Below, piece after piece: positions 59,161 to 64,000 of a DNA stretch of 64,000 bases. The DNA comes from Sphaerisporangium rubeum. Lineage in GTDB: Bacteria > Actinomycetota > Actinomycetes > Streptosporangiales > Streptosporangiaceae. Each line of letters opens with the position of its first letter. The stretch's first letter is position 1. The DNA is taken from the NCBI RefSeq assembly GCF_014207705.1, contig NZ_JACHIU010000001.1:1302001-1366000 (forward strand), read 5' to 3'. Below the pieces are notes generated by a model. The model had not been told where the DNA came from and made no database searches. It saw only the letters and a list, made by a program, of their open reading frames with translations. Both the position numbers and the translations under genes were made by a program.

Positions 59161-59559
59161 CACGGGTTCCAGGGGGTGCCGGCCGCTGAGGGGCAGCAGT
59201 TCGCCGAGCTCAACGCCAACCAGTTCTCGACGCTCTACCAGGATCTGCCTACCGTGCCGGGAACCGTCATGACGTGGTCGCTGTACCACCGGGGGGTCGC
59301 GGGGACCGACACGATGCATGTGCTCATCGGGGCCCCCGGCGCGACCGTCGCGCAGACTCCGGCCGGCGCCGTCTCGCCGGACATCACCGACGGCAGCACC
59401 GCCTGGCGCCGGTACACCGGGACGTACACCGTCCCGCCGAGACAGACCACCACGCGGTTCGCCTTCCAGTCGGTGACGACCGCGGGGGGCAACCCGGCGA
59501 CCGGCAACCTGCTGGACGGGGTCGTCTTCGAGACGCCGCGGTGCCCGAGCACTCCCTGA
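59161..59559 (+). pseudogene. 3' remnant of a secreted, probably carbohydrate-binding protein
   Basis: From about 59176 the frame encodes a domain ([49 protein letters not shown]) typical of the galactose-binding-like end of large cell-surface proteins. Nothing before it in frame encodes a signal peptide or the N-terminal part; the frame merges with the end of the tetR gene. I read it as a leftover 3' fragment ending at TGA 59559. A GTG at 59071 could only make an odd fusion. Confidence 0.6.
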
Positions 59560-59666
59560 TCGCCTGCTGAGCGAGCCGCGGTACGGGGGTCCCCTACCGC
59601 GGCTCCGCCGGACGAGCCGGTGTGAGGAGAGGTCGTGTGTCGTCGAGGGCCGTGGTGAGGTCCGCG

Positions 59667-60632
59667 TCAGGGGAGTGTCAGGTGCGCGAATACGGCGCGG
59701 TGGTCGGTCTTCGGGACGAGGTGGGTGCTGTAGTCGCGGACGGCGACCCGGGGGTCGGTGAGTATGTGGTCGAGGGTGACGCCGGGGACCGGTTTCCAGC
59801 CTTTGGCGGGCCAGGTCGGTGACAGGCCGCGGCCGGTGACGTCGGCGGCGTCCCGGTAACCGGTGGCGAGCAGGCGCCGTAGCGCGCCGTGGTCCAGGGT
59901 GGCGTTGAAGTCGCCGGCGAGGACGCGCACCGTCCCGCGGGGAGTGGCGGGGGGAAGCGCGCGCAGACCCTGCGACCAGCACGGGACCTTGTAGGCGTAC
60001 CGGGGTGCGCACGGGTGCACGGACGCGATGTACACCTCGGGGCCGCCTGGCATTTTCACGACGGTCTCGGCCTGGCGGAAGTTTCCGTGCTCGATGACGG
60101 ATCCGGCGGTGAGGGGGTGGCGCGCGTAGATGCCGGAACCCCACGGCCCGTTCGCGGGCCGTCCCGTCCGGTACGGCAGGAGGTCCTCCAGCCCGGCCTG
60201 CCGCAGGCCGGTCACCGCGGACGGTGTGAGTTCCTGGATCGTCAGCACGTCGGGGGTGAGCTGCCGCACGAGGCGCACGATGTCAGGCGCCGAGGCGGCG
60301 CCGACGGCGAGGTTGGCGGCCATGACGCGCAGGTCGCGTCCCGCCGCGGGGGGATTGCCGTCTGCCAGTGCTCTTGGCAGTACGCAGGCGGTGAGCACCG
60401 TCGTGACCAGCGCACTCGCCACGAGGGCCGGACGGCGGCGCAGCACGAGCGCGGTGACGGGGACGACGGCCGAGACGGCGGCGGCGAACGGGGTGAAGGC
60501 GACGAGCTGGATCCAGTACAGGCCGAGGTCCCACCCGAGGAGGCGGAGTACGGCCCACGTCGCGAACGGCAGGAGGGCCACCCACACCAGGACGGTCACC
60601 CACCGGCGGCCGTGCGCCGGTTTGTCGATCAC
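59667..60632 (-). CDS. Membrane-anchored endonuclease/exonuclease/phosphatase-family protein
   Basis: A 321-residue protein: three N-terminal membrane helices (about 12-32, 37-60, 70-90) and an EEP domain with RVMAANLAVG, TIQELTP (catalytic Glu), GDFNATLDH (Asp, Asn) and KTDHRAVFA (Asp, His). The catalytic domain lies outside the cell by helix count. Such actinobacterial proteins may cleave phosphodiesters of nucleic acid or lipid; the substrate is unknown. GTG start. Confidence 0.9.
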   Translation of the reverse strand: MIDKPAHGRRWVTVLVWVALLPFATWAVLRLLGWDLGLYWIQLVAFTPFAAAVSAVVPVTALVLRRRPALVASALVTTVLTACVLPRALADGNPPAAGRDLRVMAANLAVGAASAPDIVRLVRQLTPDVLTIQELTPSAVTGLRQAGLEDLLPYRTGRPANGPWGSGIYARHPLTAGSVIEHGNFRQAETVVKMPGGPEVYIASVHPCAPRYAYKVPCWSQGLRALPPATPRGTVRVLAGDFNATLDHGALRRLLATGYRDAADVTGRGLSPTWPAKGWKPVPGVTLDHILTDPRVAVRDYSTHLVPKTDHRAVFAHLTLP

Positions 60633-60872
60633 ATGGGGATTGTCCCAGGAGGCGGACGGTCGCGCGCCGGTTCGGGGACGGGGACGTCTGAGGCGTGTGG
60701 TCGTGGGGTGGGGGAGGGCTGAGCGCGCGGTGGGTCGTGGGAGAGGTGAGGCGTGTGGCCGGGGGTCGCGGAGGATTGTCCCTTGACGGGGGGTCTGGGG
60801 GGGATCGGCAGGTCAGAGGATCTTCGCACCCAGCACTTTGTTTGCAATCGGGTCTGATTTCGTGTCAACCGT

Positions 60873-60920
60873 CATAACTTCTTCCAAAAACACCAAAAGA
60901 AGCGTAACTTCCTCGAAAAG
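60873..60920 (+). promoter_or_regulatory. Direct repeat upstream of the TIM-barrel/PQQ genes
   Basis: CATAACTTCTTCCAAAAA at 60873 and CGTAACTTCCTCGAAAAG at 60903, 30 bp (about three helical turns) apart, in an A-rich island of a gap (60633-61092) that otherwise holds no gene I can support. Candidate activator or repressor site. Confidence 0.45.
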
Positions 60921-61092
60921 GATCGCCGCACAACGTCGCCGAGACGGAGTGAGCCGGGTGGCGGCTCATGTCCCTGTGGGGTTCGCGGGGATCCTCAGCA
61001 AGTGCGGAGCCGTGAAAGGACCGGATCAGGGCGACTCGTTCCACGGGGGATCACGCACCATCACCACCCATGCAAGCCGGGAGCACACGCCA

Positions 61093-62232
61093 ATGAGTTC
61101 ACACGAAGAAGACATCGAGATCGCCGGTGCGCTGCGCCGCGGGCTGGGCCTGAACCGGCGCCAGTTCCTCGCGGCCACGACCGGTGTCACCGCCGCCGCG
61201 GCCGTCGCCCTGACCGGCGGGACCGCCAGGCCCGCGCACGCGGCCCCTGGCCCGAACGGCGTTCTCATCCCGCCGCCGAGGCGCGGCATCATCCTCTACA
61301 CCGTGCGGGACGCCATCTCGCGCGACCCGAACACCACGCCGCTGGCCTCCGGTTTCCGCAAGGTCTTCGAGGAGCTCGGCCGCATCGGCTACAGCCAGAT
61401 CGAGTTCGCCGGGTACCGCCAGCACGCCAACGCCGAAGGCGGCGCGAACCTGGAGACCGTCGAAGGTGCCAAGCTGCTGCGGGGCTGGCTCGACGACAAC
61501 GGGCTGCGCGCGCAGGGCAACCACGGCTTCATCCCGGGGTCGTGGCCGTTCACCCAGGCGGACCTCGACCGGTTCAAGCAGCACCTGGAGATGGCCAACA
61601 TCCTCGGCATGGACCACATGGGGACCGGCAGCGACCCGACGAGCAGCGCCTACAAGGCCGACTGGGACGTGGCCGCCGAGAAGTGGAACGCGCTCGGCGC
61701 CATCGCGCGTGACGCCGGCATCAAGCTGTACACCCACAACCACGACGTCGCCTACAGCTTCCTGCTGGACAGCGGTCCGCTGGACGCGCAGGGCCGGCCC
61801 ACCCGCTCCTCCGGGATCCGCAGGCTTGAGTACTTCCTCACGATCAGCGACCCCAAGCTCGTCCACCTGGAGATGGACATCTTCTGGGCCTACGTGGCCC
61901 AGTTCAAGCACCGCACCTACACCGCACCCGACGGCTCGACGCAGACCGACGTGTTCGACCCGCTCGCGGTGGTGCGGCCCAACACCATGCGCTTCCCGCT
62001 GTTCCACGCCAAGGACGGCAAGTCCAATCCCGCGACCGCCAACGGCTACGACATGGTGCCGTTCGGCACCGGTGACATCGACTACGCGACGTTCCTGCGC
62101 GGCGTCGGCGCCAAGGGCTCGCACAACCCGATGTACGAGCAGGACACCGCACCCGGCGGCACCGCCAACCCGGCGCAGTCGCTGCAGTTCGCCGACCTGA
62201 GCTACCAGAACATGGCCGCGCTGCGCGGCTGA
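61093..62232 (+). CDS. Tat-exported sugar phosphate isomerase/epimerase-like protein
   Basis: A 379-residue protein. Twin-arginine signal LNRRQFLAATTG followed by a hydrophobic stretch and cleavage near AHA (residue 50). The rest is a xylose-isomerase-like TIM barrel (LYTVRDAI, GYSQIEFAGY, THNHDVAY, VHLEMDIFWAY, PLFHAKDG) with the His/Glu/Asp metal set visible. It is followed 95 bp later by a PQQ-type sugar dehydrogenase; TIM-barrel proteins of this type accompany dehydrogenases in keto-sugar breakdown, so a role in extracellular sugar modification is plausible but inferred. Confidence 0.9.
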   Translation: MSSHEEDIEIAGALRRGLGLNRRQFLAATTGVTAAAAVALTGGTARPAHAAPGPNGVLIPPPRRGIILYTVRDAISRDPNTTPLASGFRKVFEELGRIGYSQIEFAGYRQHANAEGGANLETVEGAKLLRGWLDDNGLRAQGNHGFIPGSWPFTQADLDRFKQHLEMANILGMDHMGTGSDPTSSAYKADWDVAAEKWNALGAIARDAGIKLYTHNHDVAYSFLLDSGPLDAQGRPTRSSGIRRLEYFLTISDPKLVHLEMDIFWAYVAQFKHRTYTAPDGSTQTDVFDPLAVVRPNTMRFPLFHAKDGKSNPATANGYDMVPFGTGDIDYATFLRGVGAKGSHNPMYEQDTAPGGTANPAQSLQFADLSYQNMAALRG

Positions 62233-62327
62233 GTGAAGTGGTCCAGCGGGCCGCCACGTGTTTCGTTCGCAGCGCCGCACGTGACGGCCCGCCTTTCTGC
62301 CTGAACCCCCCCATAGAAGAGGCGCAG

Positions 62328-64000
62328 TTGTCCAAGTTTATCCGCATTATGCTTGGTGGCGTACTCGCCGCCGCCGCGCTGGTGGCCGCGGCCCCCGCCG
62401 GCCCCGCCGCCGCTCATCCCGGGCACGACCCCGCCACCGAGTGGACGAGCTACGAGAAGATCACCCTGAGCAAGTCGGTCGGGGAGCCGATCGACCTCGC
62501 GGTGCTGCCGGACCGGCGCGTGCTGCACACCGCGCGCAGTGGTGACATCCGGCTGACCGACCCCGCCACCGGCATCACCAAGGTCATCAACACCGTGCCG
62601 GTGTACAACAACTCCGAGGACGGTCTGCAGACCATCGCGATCGACCCCGGGTTCGCCGAGAACAAGTGGGTCTACGTCTACTACGCGCCGAAGACGATGA
62701 CGGCGCCGTACCCGCCGTCCACCCCCACCGGCTCGGCGCCGAACTCGCTGCCTGCCGGGGCCGACGCGTCGTACTGGGACCAGTGGAAGGGCTACAACCA
62801 GCTCTCCCGGTTCAAGTGGACCGGCGACAAGCTGGACATGTCGACCGAGCAGGTCATCATCAAGGTCGAGACCCAGCGCGGCCAGTGCTGCCACGTGGCG
62901 GGTGACCTCGACTGGGACGACGACGGCAACCTGTACCTGGCGACCGGTGACAACACCCCGGCGAGCGCGCCAGGGGCCAACGGCATGGCGCCGAACAACG
63001 ACGCACCCGGCATGAACCCGGGCCTGGACACCCGCCGCGGCTCCGGCAACACCAACGACCTGCGTGGCAAGATCCTGCGCATCAAGGTGGCGGACGACGG
63101 CTCGTACACCGTGCCGGAAGGCAACCTGTTCGCCGCCGGCACCGCGAAGACCCGGCCGGAGATCTTCGTGATGGGGGTGCGCAACCCGTTCCGCATGGAC
63201 GTGGACCCCGAATCCGGCACGGTCTCGTGGGCCGACTACGGCCCCGACGCCGGCGCGCCGGACCCGGCGCGCGGCCCGATGGGGTACGTCGAGTGGAACG
63301 TCACCCCGATCAGCCGGCCGATGAACAGCGGCTGGCCGTACTGCACGGGGAACAACTTCAACTACAACGACTGGGACTTCGCCGCGGTGGGGCCGCGTGA
63401 GTGGTTCGACTGCGCGGCCGGTGCGAAGAACACCTCGCGGTGGAACACCGGCCTCGCGCAGGTGCCGCCGGCGACGCCGGCTGACCTGTACTACGGCGAC
63501 AACAACACCCACCAGCCCGCCGAGTGGGCCGGTCTGACCGACTTCGACCCGCAGACCGGCCAGGGCCCGATGGGTGGCCCGGTCTACCACTACGACGCGG
63601 ACAACCCCTCGACCACCAAGTTCCCCGAGTACTGGGACGGCAAGTTCTTCTTCGCCGAGTTCTCCCAGGACTACCTGGCCGCGTTCACCGTGACCGGGGA
63701 CGACGGGCCGGTGACCAACATCGAGCACTTCCTGCCGAACAGCGCTCTGCGCCAGATGGCCATGCCGATCACCGACAGTCCGATGGACATCGAGTTCGGC
63801 CCGGACGGGTCGCTGTACGTCCTCGACTACGGCAACGGGTTCTTCCGGGAGAACCGCGAGGCGGGCCTGTACCGCATCGACTACTCCCCCGGCGACAAGT
63901 CACCGCAGGCGAAGATCACCGCCGACCGTACGTCGAGCAGCACGGCGCCGCTCACGGTGGCGTTCAGCGGCGCGGGGTCCACCGACACCGAGCCCGGTGA
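62328..64000 (+). CDS. Secreted PQQ-type sugar dehydrogenase with PKD domain (3' truncated by window)
   Basis: Open frame to the window end (557 codons seen). TTG 62328 has an AGAAGAGG site; ATG 62349 is an alternative. Signal peptide ends near AAA (about residue 30). The beta-propeller shows GLQTIAIDPGF, WVYVYYAP, RGQCCHVAGDLDWDDDGNLYLATGDN (split blade), LRGKILRI and IFVMGVRNPFRMDVDP, the glucose/sorbosone dehydrogenase fold. It then reaches DIEFGPDGSLYVLDYG and the beginning of a PKD domain (APLTVAFSGAGSTDTEPG). Probably a large multi-domain secreted oxidase of carbohydrates. Confidence 0.9.
   Translation, partial: MSKFIRIMLGGVLAAAALVAAAPAGPAAAHPGHDPATEWTSYEKITLSKSVGEPIDLAVLPDRRVLHTARSGDIRLTDPATGITKVINTVPVYNNSEDGLQTIAIDPGFAENKWVYVYYAPKTMTAPYPPSTPTGSAPNSLPAGADASYWDQWKGYNQLSRFKWTGDKLDMSTEQVIIKVETQRGQCCHVAGDLDWDDDGNLYLATGDNTPASAPGANGMAPNNDAPGMNPGLDTRRGSGNTNDLRGKILRIKVADDGSYTVPEGNLFAAGTAKTRPEIFVMGVRNPFRMDVDPESGTVSWADYGPDAGAPDPARGPMGYVEWNVTPISRPMNSGWPYCTGNNFNYNDWDFAAVGPREWFDCAAGAKNTSRWNTGLAQVPPATPADLYYGDNNTHQPAEWAGLTDFDPQTGQGPMGGPVYHYDADNPSTTKFPEYWDGKFFFAEFSQDYLAAFTVTGDDGPVTNIEHFLPNSALRQMAMPITDSPMDIEFGPDGSLYVLDYGNGFFRENREAGLYRIDYSPGDKSPQAKITADRTSSSTAPLTVAFSGAGSTDTEPG

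Overview
The window is chromosomal DNA from a very GC-rich actinobacterium. The evidence is two mycothiol genes (mshA, mshD), GlnR, CarD, an LpqE-like lipoprotein, DUF397 and DUF5753 proteins, and many start codons placed 6-8 nt after a TANNNT -10 hexamer. Gene content and order (Pit, mshD, secreted nucleotidase, glnR, sulfurtransferase/DUF1416, nur, hbhA-like, mshA, gpm, phoU/phoR/phoP, carD, ispF, cysS, rlmB) match the conserved core of Streptomyces-type chromosomes. Several accessory genes suggest a Streptosporangiaceae-like genus, but the sequence alone does not fix the genus.

Left edge (1-1.6 kb): the end of an integrated element, with xis and a tyrosine integrase next to an intact tRNA-Gly(CCC). 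1.7-12.7 kb: dcd; DUF47/Pit phosphate uptake; mshD; a secreted 5'-nucleotidase; glnR; a MoaD/ThiS-like protein; LmeA-like protein; an ECF sigma/anti-sigma pair; and a sulfur operon (thioredoxin, cysteine-containing leader peptide, decayed DUF4395 gene, sulfurtransferase, DUF1416). 12.8-21.5 kb: a six-gene membrane/ATPase module of unknown function with a HerA/VirB4-like ATPase and a VirD4-like partner. 21.6-23.5 kb: murT-gatD for lipid II amidation.

23.5-28.3 kb: two tandem-repeat arrays, a DsrE protein, nitrobindin, a probable structured small RNA carrying a 13-codon ORF, a WhiJ-like regulatory trio and nur. 28.3-43.4 kb: housekeeping and envelope genes (ygfZ, dtd, asparaginase, DUF2207, DUF2516, hbhA-like/XRE, M56/BlaI, methyltransferase, SDR, mshA, YbjN, gpm) and the phosphate regulators phoU and phoR-phoP. 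43.6-49.8 kb: carD-ispF (ispD is missing between them), a second locus of the same repeat family, glsB-like, a proline-rich membrane protein, cysS, rlmB and tRNA-Thr(UGU).

49.9-54.6 kb: an EACC1 + caspase + STAND NTPase + WD40 conflict system, whose effector gene is split by an in-frame amber codon. 54.8-59.6 kb: a MacB-like ABC transporter with a 68-bp triplication of the permease start region, a divergent TetR regulator, and a gene remnant. 59.7-64 kb: an endonuclease/exonuclease/phosphatase protein, a Tat-exported TIM-barrel protein and a PQQ-type sugar dehydrogenase that runs off the window.

Functional themes are phosphate sensing and uptake, mycothiol/sulfur metabolism and nitrogen control. 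The best candidates for undescribed biology are the 12.8-21.5 kb module, the split caspase-STAND system, the minus-strand RNA near 25.5 kb and the dispersed repeat family at 23.8 and 44.7 kb.
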